Source: Bilamarchaeum sp050303335
Lineage (GTDB): Archaea > Micrarchaeota > Micrarchaeia > Anstonellales > Bilamarchaeaceae
Assembly: GCA_050303335.1 (NCBI GenBank)
Contig: JBNLBN010000004.1
Span: forward strand, 1 to 51,534
Reading direction: 5' to 3'
DNA length: 51,534 nt
How positions within the stretch are numbered: position 1 is the first letter of the stretch; the number at the start of each line of letters is the position of its first letter. Shown here piece after piece: positions 25,390-33,524 of the stretch. Both the position numbers and the translations under genes were made by a program. The notes beneath the pieces were generated by a model, which saw nothing but the letters and a program-made list of their open reading frames with translations, was not told the DNA's origin and did no database searches.

Positions 25390-26280
25390 GTGCTCCCAAT
25401 TGTATTCAAATCAAGGCAGTCATTACGAAATGAATTGCTCAACCGAAGGTTTAAAGTGTGGGACAAGTTTGCAACGGGCGGGATCGGAGATATCTATTTT
25501 GCAGGAGATCTTGATAACAGTAACAGAAGGGTTGCCATCAAAGTTCCGGAATCCTCTTCTGTCTCTAATCCGAATGCCCTGAAGTTATTCATATTGGAAG
25601 CAAAGATGCTCGAACTTGCACGCTCTCCGGCAGTTGTCAGTCTTCTTGAAGTGGGCCTTCACGGCGACACCCCGTTTCTGGCAATGGAATTCATTCCAGG
25701 AAGGACATTGCAGTCGCGATATCTGACATCCATCAGGAATGCCCTGGAAGTGATGCTGAGAGTGTGCGATTCGGTTATCGAAGTGCATAAAAAAGGGGTC
25801 GTTCACAGGGATCTGAAACCCGGCAACATGTTCCTAGTCGGAAACAGGGTAAAACTGATAGATTTCCAGTACGCAAAGCCTCTCAACGGTACGGATGAAA
25901 CAAGATACGCTGTCGGATCGCCCGAATACATATCCCCTGAGCAGACTGTCTATTCCCCATCAAGGGAAACGAATTTCACATCCGACGTATATTCCCTGGG
26001 AGTTTTGGCATATATGTTTGCAGTCCGGGGATTCAGCAAATCATCCAAAGACGTATTCCCAATTGATCTAAGGAGAGACCTAAGCACCCAAAAGTATATA
26101 CAGGATTGCCTCCAGAGGCACCGGGAGCAGAAGCCGATCCCCCTTCTCGACCGGATTGATAGTGCACCCAGGGAGCTTTCAATGCTACTCGACAAGGCTG
26201 TCAGCAAAAAACCGGAAGACCGCCAGCACACGGTCGAAGAGTTCAAGGGGGATATAATGGAAGTCCTTCATCGCATGTAG
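25390..26280 (+). CDS. Hanks-type serine/threonine protein kinase
   Basis: A 296-residue soluble kinase. Glycine loop TGGIGDIYFA (29-38), lysine K51 in VAIKV, helix-C E70, catalytic loop HRDLKPGN (H139, D141, K143, N146). The activation segment reads SPEYISPEQ. The DFG motif is DFQ (158-160): the metal-binding Asp is kept but Gly is replaced. No membrane helix or extra sensor domain. The pattern is that of bacterial and eukaryotic Hanks kinases rather than RIO. Starts at GTG. Ends overlapping the AlkD gene by 13 bases. Target unknown. Confidence 0.92.
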   Translation: MLPIVFKSRQSLRNELLNRRFKVWDKFATGGIGDIYFAGDLDNSNRRVAIKVPESSSVSNPNALKLFILEAKMLELARSPAVVSLLEVGLHGDTPFLAMEFIPGRTLQSRYLTSIRNALEVMLRVCDSVIEVHKKGVVHRDLKPGNMFLVGNRVKLIDFQYAKPLNGTDETRYAVGSPEYISPEQTVYSPSRETNFTSDVYSLGVLAYMFAVRGFSKSSKDVFPIDLRRDLSTQKYIQDCLQRHREQKPIPLLDRIDSAPRELSMLLDKAVSKKPEDRQHTVEEFKGDIMEVLHRM

Positions 26281-26936
26281 GATTTCCTTTTTTCCGGATC
26301 AAATTTCTCAATTGCATATCGCAGCATGACCCTCGGCATTTTCTTGCAGTGTCTTTTTAGGAATTTTTCCAGGGCAGCCTGGTTCCTTTTTCCTGCTTCC
26401 CGCAGCATCCATCCGACAGCCTTGCGGATCAGGTCCTGTTCATCCTCAAGCAGAATCTCGCTGATCCTAAACGTGTCATCAAGCTGGTTTTTTCTGATAA
26501 ACGCATATGTCGATACTATGGCGATCCTCCTTTCCCAGAGGTTGTCCGATTTTGCAAGCTGGTACAAAATTTTCCTATCGCGTTCAACCAGGTATCTTCC
26601 GGCTATTTCATGGCATGTAAGGTCTACAAGGTCCCAGTTGTTCGCCCTCCGGCAGTTATCCATGTAGAATTTGTATACTTTGTCAGGCTCATCGTCGAAC
26701 TTTTCCACAAGGATCAGAAAACCAAGAAGGCGCTCCTCATGGATCCTGCTTTGGAGGAGTTTCCTTATTTCAGGATATCTCGCGTCCGCATGTTTTTTTG
26801 CAACTGATCTTACTTCCGGTACTCTCACCCCGATGAATATGTCCCCTTCTCCGTATTCCCCCTTCCCGGTCTTGAAGAATCCCTGGAGTACTTTCGCCTT
26901 CTGCGGATCAGCGAATTTTTTCAGCTCTTTTATCAT
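26268..26936 (-). CDS. DNA alkylation repair enzyme, AlkD-like
   Basis: A 222-residue all-helical, HEAT-like protein with the AlkD family signatures: GVRVPEVRSVAKKH, VDLTCHEIAGRYL, NLWERRIAIVSTYAFIR and DLIRKAVGWMLREAGK. AlkD enzymes remove alkylated purines without base flipping. Convergent with the kinase. Family assignment is firm; activity of this member is inferred. Confidence 0.93.
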   Translation of the reverse strand: MIKELKKFADPQKAKVLQGFFKTGKGEYGEGDIFIGVRVPEVRSVAKKHADARYPEIRKLLQSRIHEERLLGFLILVEKFDDEPDKVYKFYMDNCRRANNWDLVDLTCHEIAGRYLVERDRKILYQLAKSDNLWERRIAIVSTYAFIRKNQLDDTFRISEILLEDEQDLIRKAVGWMLREAGKRNQAALEKFLKRHCKKMPRVMLRYAIEKFDPEKRKSYMR

Positions 26937-26957
26937 TAATTGAACATCCTCATCCGG

Positions 26958-26966
26958 TATTTAAAT
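26958..26966 (+). promoter_or_regulatory. TATA box for asnA
   Basis: TATTTAAAT lies 26 bases before the ATG at 26988, the spacing of a leaderless archaeal gene. Confidence 0.55.
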
Positions 26967-26987
26967 TTAACCTGACATCTGAAATTC

Positions 26988-28010
26988 ATGATTATCCCAA
27001 AAAACTATAAACCCAGACTGGATGTACGCACAACAGAAGCGGCAATTCCAAGGATAAAAAGCGTTTTTGAAGGCAAGCTTAGTGAAAATCTGAATTTAGC
27101 CCGGGTGAGCGCCCCCCTTTTTGTCAAAACCGGCACAGGTCTGAATGACGATCTCAACGGAGTAGAAAGAGCAGTGACATTTGAGATTCCAAGTGCAATT
27201 TCAGAAGCTGTTATTGTTCACTCCCTTGCAAAATGGAAGAGATTCGCACTTGCAAAATACGGATTTCCGGTAGGTTCAGGTATTTGGACAGACATGAATG
27301 CAATAAGACGGGATGAAGAACTTTCAAACATCCACTCCGCATATGTCGACCAATGGGATTGGGAAAAGGTTATTACCAAAGAACAACGCACTGCAGGGTT
27401 TCTTGTTTCTACGGTATCCTCCATTTATGAAGCAATTCGCGATACGGAAAGATTTATTTTCCAGGTTTATGGTATTGAACCCACTCTCAAGCCGCAGATC
27501 AGCGTGGTAACCACGGTTGAACTTGAAAGGAAGTATCCTAATCTATCAAGAAAGGAAAGGGAGAATGCAGAAGCCAAGGAGAAGGGCGCCATTTTCATTT
27601 TGGGGATAGGTTATCCGCTTTCTGACGGGTCACCGCACGATGGGCGGGCTCCTGATTACGACGATTGGATAACTGAAAACAGCATGGGGTGCCGCGGTCT
27701 GAATGGAGACATTGTCGTCTGGAACCAGGTTCTTGAATCCGCTTTCGAATTGTCCTCCATGGGAATTCGAGTTGACAAGGATTCATTGGTGGAGCAGCTG
27801 GGGCTTCAGGGAAAATCTGAGAGACTAAACATGGAATTCCACAGGATGCTTGTTAACGATGAGCTTCCACTTTCTATTGGAGGAGGCATAGGACAGTCCA
27901 GGCTCTGTATGTTGCTTTTGAAAAAAGTACATATTGGCGAAGTCCAGGCAAGTATCTGGCCCGATGAGATGCTACGGACATTGGAGCAATCAGGAATCTC
28001 ACTTCTCTAG
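26988..28010 (+). CDS. asnA: aspartate-ammonia ligase (asparagine synthetase A)
   Basis: A 340-residue class II synthetase-like enzyme making asparagine from aspartate, ammonia and ATP. AsnA signatures are clear: RVSAPLFV, DLNGVERAVTF, VVHSLAKWKR-like segment (VIVHSLAKWKRFAL), GIWTDMNAIRRDE, SVYVDQWDWE-like segment and the C-terminal GGGIGQSR. This is the bacterial AsnA type rather than the archaeal AspRS-related form. Codon use looks more AT-rich than in neighbouring genes (judged by eye), in line with transfer. Overlaps pyrG by 12 bases, convergent. Confidence 0.95.
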   Translation: MIIPKNYKPRLDVRTTEAAIPRIKSVFEGKLSENLNLARVSAPLFVKTGTGLNDDLNGVERAVTFEIPSAISEAVIVHSLAKWKRFALAKYGFPVGSGIWTDMNAIRRDEELSNIHSAYVDQWDWEKVITKEQRTAGFLVSTVSSIYEAIRDTERFIFQVYGIEPTLKPQISVVTTVELERKYPNLSRKERENAEAKEKGAIFILGIGYPLSDGSPHDGRAPDYDDWITENSMGCRGLNGDIVVWNQVLESAFELSSMGIRVDKDSLVEQLGLQGKSERLNMEFHRMLVNDELPLSIGGGIGQSRLCMLLLKKVHIGEVQASIWPDEMLRTLEQSGISLL

Positions 28011-29576
28011 GGCAGTCCTGATAAATTCAACGAAAATGGGTGCCGGCTCTTCAAGCCTGCTCTTCAATTCGATGTGCGCCTGGGTCGCAATCCCGAAGCC
28101 ATCCTTCCATTCTGCTATCTCCACGATGTTTTTCGGGTGCCTTCCGGATATCACGAGCCCGCCTTTTTCAAGCTGGTCGACATATTCCGGGTTCACTTCA
28201 AGCCGGTGCCTGTGCCTTTCAGAGACCTTGTCCTTTTTGTATGCCCTGTATGCAATAGTTCCTTCCTTGATCAGGCAGTCATAGGCGCCAAGCCTCATGG
28301 TTCCCCCGAGTTCGGAAATCTGCTGCTGCTCTGGCAGGAGGTCTATTACAGGGTGTTCTGCTTTCTCATCGAATTCAACGGAATTGGCATTCAGTCCCAG
28401 GACGTTCCTTGCGTATTCAACTACCATCAGTTGCACGCCCAGGCAGAGGCCTACATATGGCACCTTGTTCTCCCTTGCATACTGGATAGCCTTTATCTTG
28501 CCTTCAATTCCACGTGATCCGAAACCTCCCGGAACGACGATCCCGTCGAATTCCTTCAGTTTTTCTATCCCCTTCTTCTCAAGTTCCTCGCCTTCGACCC
28601 ATCCGATCTCGCATGCACAGTTGTTTGCAGCAGCTGCATGCACGATCGCTTCCTTAACGGATACATAAGCATCTTTTACCGCCGTGTATTTTCCGACTAT
28701 CGCAATCTTAACTTTCCTCTTTCCAGGTTTCACGATCTTTTCAACCCTGCTTTTCCACTCATCAAGGTCCGCTTTCTTGTTGTCAAGGCTCAGCTTTTTT
28801 GCGATCTGTGAATAGAGCTTCTGTTCCTCGAGTACGAGCGGCAGCTCATAAACAGTATGCAGCATTGGATCATCAAATACCGCATCCTCCGGAACGTTGC
28901 AGTAGGCGCTTATCTTTTTCTTTGATTCAGCAGAGAGCTTTTCCTGTTCCCTGCAGATTATGATATCCGGCTGGATACCGAGCGACTGGAGGAGCCTTGT
29001 CGCATGCTGGGTGGGTTTTGTCTTCTGCTCTCCAGGCGACAGGCTTGGCACATAAGTGAGCTGGACAAAAACCATGTTGTCATGCTCGTAGTTCATCTGT
29101 CTCATTGCCTCGACGAAATACCCGTTTTCCAGGTCCCCGATGGTGCCTCCGATCTCGATAAGAACTATGTCCGCGTCCTTTGCAACCTCGTACACTCTTC
29201 TCTTGATCTCATCGGTAAGATGCGGTACAATCTGGACGTCACGCCCAAGGTAGTCTCCGTTCCTCTCTTTTTCAATGATCTCCCTGAAAAGCTTTCCGCC
29301 GGTAATCGAGCAGATTCCCGGAAGCGACTTGTTGAGGAACCTTTCATAGGTCCCGAAGTCCATGTCCACCTCGGTTCCGTCATCGAGGACGAATACCTCG
29401 CCGTGCCTGAAAGGATTCATGGTTCCGCAATCAACATTGAGGTATCCGTCGAATTTGATCGGCTGGACCTTGTAACCCCTCGCCTGGAGGAGTTTTGCGA
29501 TAGAAGAAGCGACAATTCCCTTGCCAAGGCCCGACATTATGGACCCGGCAATCACAATGAACTTTTTGTTTAGCAT
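27999..29576 (-). CDS. pyrG: CTP synthase
   Basis: About 525 residues from the ATG at 29576 (an ATG three codons earlier is possible). The amidoligase domain has SGLGKGIVASS, DPYLNVD-like GYLNVDCGTMNPFRHGEVFVLDDG, and IEIGGTIGDLE. The glutaminase domain has Cys in GLCLGVQ and the late His-Glu in QAHIEL. Converts UTP to CTP using glutamine. The AT box at 29598-29606 lies 26 bases upstream of this start. Confidence 0.96.
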   Translation of the reverse strand: MLNKKFIVIAGSIMSGLGKGIVASSIAKLLQARGYKVQPIKFDGYLNVDCGTMNPFRHGEVFVLDDGTEVDMDFGTYERFLNKSLPGICSITGGKLFREIIEKERNGDYLGRDVQIVPHLTDEIKRRVYEVAKDADIVLIEIGGTIGDLENGYFVEAMRQMNYEHDNMVFVQLTYVPSLSPGEQKTKPTQHATRLLQSLGIQPDIIICREQEKLSAESKKKISAYCNVPEDAVFDDPMLHTVYELPLVLEEQKLYSQIAKKLSLDNKKADLDEWKSRVEKIVKPGKRKVKIAIVGKYTAVKDAYVSVKEAIVHAAAANNCACEIGWVEGEELEKKGIEKLKEFDGIVVPGGFGSRGIEGKIKAIQYARENKVPYVGLCLGVQLMVVEYARNVLGLNANSVEFDEKAEHPVIDLLPEQQQISELGGTMRLGAYDCLIKEGTIAYRAYKKDKVSERHRHRLEVNPEYVDQLEKGGLVISGRHPKNIVEIAEWKDGFGIATQAHIELKSRLEEPAPIFVEFIRTALEK

Positions 29577-29597
29577 AGGATACATATGTCTGAAACT

Positions 29598-29606
29598 GTT
29601 TTAATG
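29598..29606. promoter_or_regulatory. AT box centred between pyrG and the divergent membrane protein
   Basis: GTTTTAATG is centred 26 bases from both the pyrG ATG at 29576 and the ATG at 29628. It may serve transcription in both directions and supports the internal starts chosen for both genes. Confidence 0.5.
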
Positions 29607-29627
29607 CTTTATCCCCACGTTATGATC

Positions 29628-29927
29628 ATGAATGCCAGGCATCTTGCGATCTTTGTTTTTTCGATTTCCTTCATGCTTTCAGTTTTTGCATTTCTTCTTG
29701 CCGAAAACATTATCGATTTTATTTACTGGTCTTTCGATTTTGACAAGACCATCTCCAATTGCCAGGTTTCACCAGAGTATATACTGAATGATTTTGACGG
29801 GGATGATGGCCTAGGCAATTCAATGGTTTTCTACGTTGATTATTTCGAGATATGCAGTTCAATTAAGTCGTATTCATTTTTACTCGCAATAGTCGCATTG
29901 TCATTTACCCTGAAACTCGCGTTGTAG
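29628..29927 (+). CDS. small two-helix membrane protein, unknown
   Basis: About 99 residues. Helices near both ends (LAIFVFSISFMLSVFAFLL and SFLLAIVALSFTLKLAL) enclose an external loop with acidic residues and two cysteines (NCQ, EICS). Other ATG codons at 29586 and 29622 are in frame; 29628 fits the promoter spacing. No family recognised. Followed by another small membrane protein that also has paired cysteines in its loop. Confidence 0.55.
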   Translation: MNARHLAIFVFSISFMLSVFAFLLAENIIDFIYWSFDFDKTISNCQVSPEYILNDFDGDDGLGNSMVFYVDYFEICSSIKSYSFLLAIVALSFTLKLAL

Positions 29928-29963
29928 GTACATAATTTATTCTTTCCTTTATGTAATATTTTA

Positions 29964-30323
29964 ATGGACAAAAATCATCTGAAAGTCAGCCTTATCCTTG
30001 CATGGGCAATGGCAATATTCGCCTTTATTTCAGGATCGATTTTCCTTTCCATCCAGAACCTTGCCAGCGCAGACTTCGCAATCCACTGTTCCTTTATTCC
30101 GCTATCGGTTTCCTGCAGCAATGCAAACGGCATCCTTTTCTCATTCGACATTTTGATAGCAGCGATTGCGGTTGGAGCCGGATTGGTAAACATTGTGGTA
30201 TCCCAGAAGCATCTGAAGCAGTCAGAAATGAAAAGGGCCGAAAAGAAGAAATGGTTCTATATACTTTCAATCCTCGGAATTATCGGGACGGCGGCATATT
30301 ACCTGACCCACGATCATGATTAA
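29964..30323 (+). CDS. small three-helix membrane protein, unknown
   Basis: A 119-residue protein with three hydrophobic helices (about 8-30, 56-80 and 98-113), a loop with two cysteines (HCSF, VSCSN) between the first two, and a basic cytosolic linker KRAEKKK. TATA-like ATTTATTCTT 26 bases upstream of the ATG. Resembles its upstream neighbour in layout, so the pair may act together. Confidence 0.6.
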   Translation: MDKNHLKVSLILAWAMAIFAFISGSIFLSIQNLASADFAIHCSFIPLSVSCSNANGILFSFDILIAAIAVGAGLVNIVVSQKHLKQSEMKRAEKKKWFYILSILGIIGTAAYYLTHDHD

Positions 30324-30347
30324 TAAAGTTCTGATGAAGGAATATCC

Positions 30348-32000
30348 ATGAACAAATTCTTGATTTTTTCCATGCTTTTTCTCCTTGGATGCACCACTAC
30401 ACAGACAGCAGAACTCCCGAGGGATCTTGAAATTCGTATAAATTCCGGCGAGGACGCAACCCAGTCCCCAGTCATCGGGCTCCTGCTTTTTGCACGCTAT
30501 GCAGATGAATGCAGGTACGCCGTGGATGGTTCATGGGGCCCTTGGGAAAGCTATTCAGAGAACAAGACGCTTGATGTCGGAAGCGCCGATGGCATGAAAA
30601 ACATCATGTACCAGTGCAGGAACGAGAAAGGGGAATCCCTGATCGTGTCCTCTTCCATAATCCTGGATTCAAGCCCACCGAATATAATTCTTGACGCACC
30701 CGTAGATGGGGAAACATACAACAGTCCCCTCCTCCTGGTCTTTTCCGTCGAAGACGGATCCAATACCGTAGAATGCAATGCAACAGTGGGGGGCTCATCC
30801 CTGGAACTCGGAGCACTAACCGCAGGCAGGCTGCAGAATATATCCATATCCCTTGCCCCTGGTGATCACCACCTTTCTATTGAGTGCAGAGACAGAGTCC
30901 AGTCCTCCATTGAGGGCGTCTCTTTCACCATAGTCAATAAGCCGGCACTGAAATTAGTGATAAACAACGGATCCGGATACACCCAGAACTCCTCTGTAGC
31001 CCTTGATGTCATTTCGGACGGCAGCGAATGCAGCTTTTCAAACGACAATCTACATTTTTCCGAATGGCTTTCCTATTCGAGTCAGTATGCCTGGCAGCTT
31101 AGGGCAGGCGACGGGGTAAGGAACGTTTATGCCAGGTGCAGGAACGAAGCCGGAACCATATCGACAATAGAGAGGGATTCTATTATAGTAGATTCCAAGC
31201 CTCCTCCCTATATCTCTGTCTCGATCAACAATGGTGCTTCTTGGACAGACAGTCGCAGCGTTGATCTTGGGCTTTATTCTTATTCTGCAAGCGAGTGCAG
31301 ATTTTCAAACGGGGGAGACTGGACGTCCTATGAACCCTATGTAAGCAAAAAGCAATGGATGCTTTCAGAAGGAGAGGGAGAAAAAACAGTCTATTACAAC
31401 TGCCGCAACAAAAACGGAACCGATATAGGCATTGCCAGCTCTGGCATTGTCTTTTCCAATGTCCCAGATGTAGTGCCGACAGGGTTAAAAATATCCATAA
31501 ACGGCGGTGACAGCTACACCAACTCCGCTGCAATTGTTCTTGATCTTTCTGCAACAGGGGCATACGAATGCAGGTTCAGGGAAAACCAGCTTAACTGGTC
31601 TGCATGGGAAAACTACTCCAAATCCAAAATGCTCTCTCTCCAAGGTTCTGACGGAGCAAAGACTGTGTATCTGCAGTGCAGGAACGACCACGGTGCAAGC
31701 ACTGTCTTCGATAGGATATATCTGGACAGGGTTGCGCCTTCAAAGATTTCCAACCTAAAATCATCATCCAATGACTATGCGACAGTTCTCTCCTGGTCTG
31801 CTTCCACGGACCAGGGCAGCGGCATACAGCACTATTTCATATTCAGAAGGGAGAGCGGCCTGCCATGGACCTGGGTCGGTTCGACAAGCAGCCTCGGTTT
31901 CAAGGATGAGAAGATCCTACCGAGTACAGAATACGAATACCGTGTAGTAGCAATCGATTATTCCGGAAACGAAGGAGAGCCGTCTATCGTAAAGAGCTAG
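30348..32000 (+). CDS. repeat-containing surface lipoprotein with C-terminal FN3 domain
   Basis: A 550-residue exported protein. Lipobox FLLGC at residues 11-15 ends the signal peptide, so C15 is the likely lipidation site. Four repeats of about 95-110 residues each contain an INNG-x(4)-T strand, an ECRFS-like cysteine, a W-x-x-YxS segment, and a QCRN motif (YQCRN, ARCRN, YNCRN, LQCRN), so two conserved cysteines per repeat probably form a disulfide. The last 90 residues (VAPSKISNLKSSSN onward, ending with DYSGNEGEPS) are a fibronectin type III fold. Probably a cell-surface adhesin or scaffold. Confidence 0.8.
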   Translation: MNKFLIFSMLFLLGCTTTQTAELPRDLEIRINSGEDATQSPVIGLLLFARYADECRYAVDGSWGPWESYSENKTLDVGSADGMKNIMYQCRNEKGESLIVSSSIILDSSPPNIILDAPVDGETYNSPLLLVFSVEDGSNTVECNATVGGSSLELGALTAGRLQNISISLAPGDHHLSIECRDRVQSSIEGVSFTIVNKPALKLVINNGSGYTQNSSVALDVISDGSECSFSNDNLHFSEWLSYSSQYAWQLRAGDGVRNVYARCRNEAGTISTIERDSIIVDSKPPPYISVSINNGASWTDSRSVDLGLYSYSASECRFSNGGDWTSYEPYVSKKQWMLSEGEGEKTVYYNCRNKNGTDIGIASSGIVFSNVPDVVPTGLKISINGGDSYTNSAAIVLDLSATGAYECRFRENQLNWSAWENYSKSKMLSLQGSDGAKTVYLQCRNDHGASTVFDRIYLDRVAPSKISNLKSSSNDYATVLSWSASTDQGSGIQHYFIFRRESGLPWTWVGSTSSLGFKDEKILPSTEYEYRVVAIDYSGNEGEPSIVKS

Positions 32001-32686
32001 AGCCGGTTAAGTGCGTCCTTGATCTCCTCGATCGATGCCTTGGTAACTATCATCGGAATCCTTTCCCTGTCGCTGATCTTTATTGCAAGCCTGTCTACCT
32101 TGTCAGGCTCGATGTTGTGGAGTACGATTGCAGAAGGCTTCGACGGGCTGACCCTTACGACCACGAAGGGGCTCCTTCCGGTGCTGATGCCGGTAAATAG
32201 GAACACCCTCTGGTTCACATTGCCATAAAGGTTCTGGAAATATGAAAACGGCATGTCGAGTATAACCTTTATCGAATCGATCAGGGTGTACCCGTAGATC
32301 TTCTTGGATTCCACAAGGTCATGGTTTGTGAGCACCTTGCCGTTTATGAGCTGGACGAAATCTTTCAGCGAAATGGATCGTGCGAATTCATGGACTTCGA
32401 AATACTCGCTCACCGGCTTTTCCTTCTCCCTGAATTTCGAGGTTATATGCCCCCCTTTCATCTTGTCAATCTCAAAAAGTGCATTGACGAACCTTTTTAC
32501 TACCGAAGTTCCCGGAGACTTCCTCCTGTTCCCCTCGTAATCGCTAATGGTTGATACTGTGATATTCAGGAACTTTGCAAGTTCGACCTGTGAAATGTTG
32601 AATATCTCCCTCCATTTCCGCATGGTCGCCCCCGGATCCTCTGACAGGGATATCTCTCCGGCGATTTCCATCTTGATTTTTTCCAC
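31997..32686 (-). CDS. archaeal HTH transcriptional regulator with C-terminal domain
   Basis: About 229 residues from the GTG at 32686 (longer in-frame TTG at 32704). A Xre-type helix-turn-helix (ISQVELAKFLNITVSTISDYEGNRRKSPG) lies near residues 28-60, followed by a 150-residue alpha/beta domain (FTGISTGRSPFVVVRVSPSKP...). The layout matches the archaeal family of HTH plus a ligand-binding-like domain often called COG1709. The GTG is about 25 bases from a TTTAAA box, so a leaderless start is likely. A TATCGCCAA repeat at its promoter may be its operator. Overlaps the lipoprotein end by 4 bases. Confidence 0.82.
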   Translation of the reverse strand: MEKIKMEIAGEISLSEDPGATMRKWREIFNISQVELAKFLNITVSTISDYEGNRRKSPGTSVVKRFVNALFEIDKMKGGHITSKFREKEKPVSEYFEVHEFARSISLKDFVQLINGKVLTNHDLVESKKIYGYTLIDSIKVILDMPFSYFQNLYGNVNQRVFLFTGISTGRSPFVVVRVSPSKPSAIVLHNIEPDKVDRLAIKISDRERIPMIVTKASIEEIKDALNRL

Positions 32687-32695
32687 GATCGAACT

Positions 32696-32743
32696 TATCG
32701 CCAAATGTTTAAATGGATTCCGACTATCGCCAAGTTTTAAAAA
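32696..32743. promoter_or_regulatory. divergent promoters with two TATCGCCAA direct repeats
   Basis: TATCGCCAA occurs at 32696-32704 and 32725-32733, 29 bases apart, each followed three bases later by a TTTAAA-type box. The left TTTAAA (32708-32713) serves the HTH gene on the minus strand; the right one (32735-32743) serves the GTG at 32765. Candidate operator of the adjacent regulator. Confidence 0.5.
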
Positions 32744-32764
32744 TATTCTAGCCCTATTTTTTTC

Positions 32765-33232
32765 GTGTCATTCCTAACAGAATTTTACAATATCATAGAC
32801 ATCGGACTATTCGACCTGGCCTCACTGGTACTGATAGTCGGATACCTGATCTACGAGATTCCGCGGTCAATCAAGGTCATGGACGAGGAATACACTAAGG
32901 GATTCTATCCTGAAACAGGAAGGGTCCTTGATATTGCCCTTTTCATAGTGGGAATCCTCACTATCCTTTTCTACAAAATGAATGCAATAAAGATAATTGC
33001 ATTCGTCAAGAACTCCGGCCTCATCGCCTTCTTCCTGATACTTCTCGTTGTGATCCCGCTTCTTATAATGGTGGGCTATCTCAAGAGGTTCTTTGCAAGG
33101 TTCGATTCGAACAAGTCAGTAACCCTTTTCCTTACCCATTCGTTCCTTGACCTTATGCACACGCTCTTTTATCTCGGTTTTGCAGTGCTCCTAATTCCGG
33201 AGATCGGATTCGTAATTTTTGGAAACCCCTGA
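32765..33232 (+). CDS. four-helix membrane protein, unknown
   Basis: A 155-residue protein beginning with GTG. Hydrophobic helices lie at about 14-30, 55-72, 83-104 and 129-150; a conserved-looking acidic/basic loop (KVMDEEYTKGFYPETGR) sits between the first two. TTTTAAAAA 22-25 bases upstream supports a leaderless start. No family recognised. Divergent from the HTH regulator and perhaps under its control. Confidence 0.6.
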   Translation: MSFLTEFYNIIDIGLFDLASLVLIVGYLIYEIPRSIKVMDEEYTKGFYPETGRVLDIALFIVGILTILFYKMNAIKIIAFVKNSGLIAFFLILLVVIPLLIMVGYLKRFFARFDSNKSVTLFLTHSFLDLMHTLFYLGFAVLLIPEIGFVIFGNP

Positions 33233-33263
33233 TTTTATAAAATTTTTCTTCTGAATCTTTTTA

Positions 33264-33268
33264 GGTGA
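33264..33268 (+). promoter_or_regulatory. GGTGA ribosome-binding site
   Basis: GGTGA 6 bases before the ATG at 33275. Confidence 0.55.
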
Positions 33269-33274
33269 TCAAAT

Positions 33275-33508
33275 ATGGCTTCCAGAAAGAGAAGTAGTAC
33301 TAAATCAAAGAAAGCTCCTACAAAGAAAGTTTCAAAAAAAGCGCCAAGCGATTTGCATGTTCCGGGATTCCTCATGATTGCATTCGGCCTTTTGGGTCTT
33401 GCAGTGAATTTCGACCTGATCGAAAGCATGGCATGGGCAAAGGCCTATCCGCTGCTTGCAGTCTTGTTCGGATTCGCGTTCCTTGCAAAAGTCATTATTG
33501 ACGAATAG
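33275..33508 (+). CDS. small basic-tailed membrane protein, unknown
   Basis: 77 residues: a lysine- and serine-rich N-terminal tail (about 26 residues, with KKAPTKKVSKK) then two hydrophobic helices (GFLMIAFGLLGLAVNF and AYPLLAVLFGFAFLAKVII). The basic tail could contact nucleic acid or phospholipid; this is only inference. Has a GGTGA ribosome-binding site, unlike most neighbours. Confidence 0.6.
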   Translation: MASRKRSSTKSKKAPTKKVSKKAPSDLHVPGFLMIAFGLLGLAVNFDLIESMAWAKAYPLLAVLFGFAFLAKVIIDE

Positions 33509-33524
33509 CCTATTCAAGCATAGG

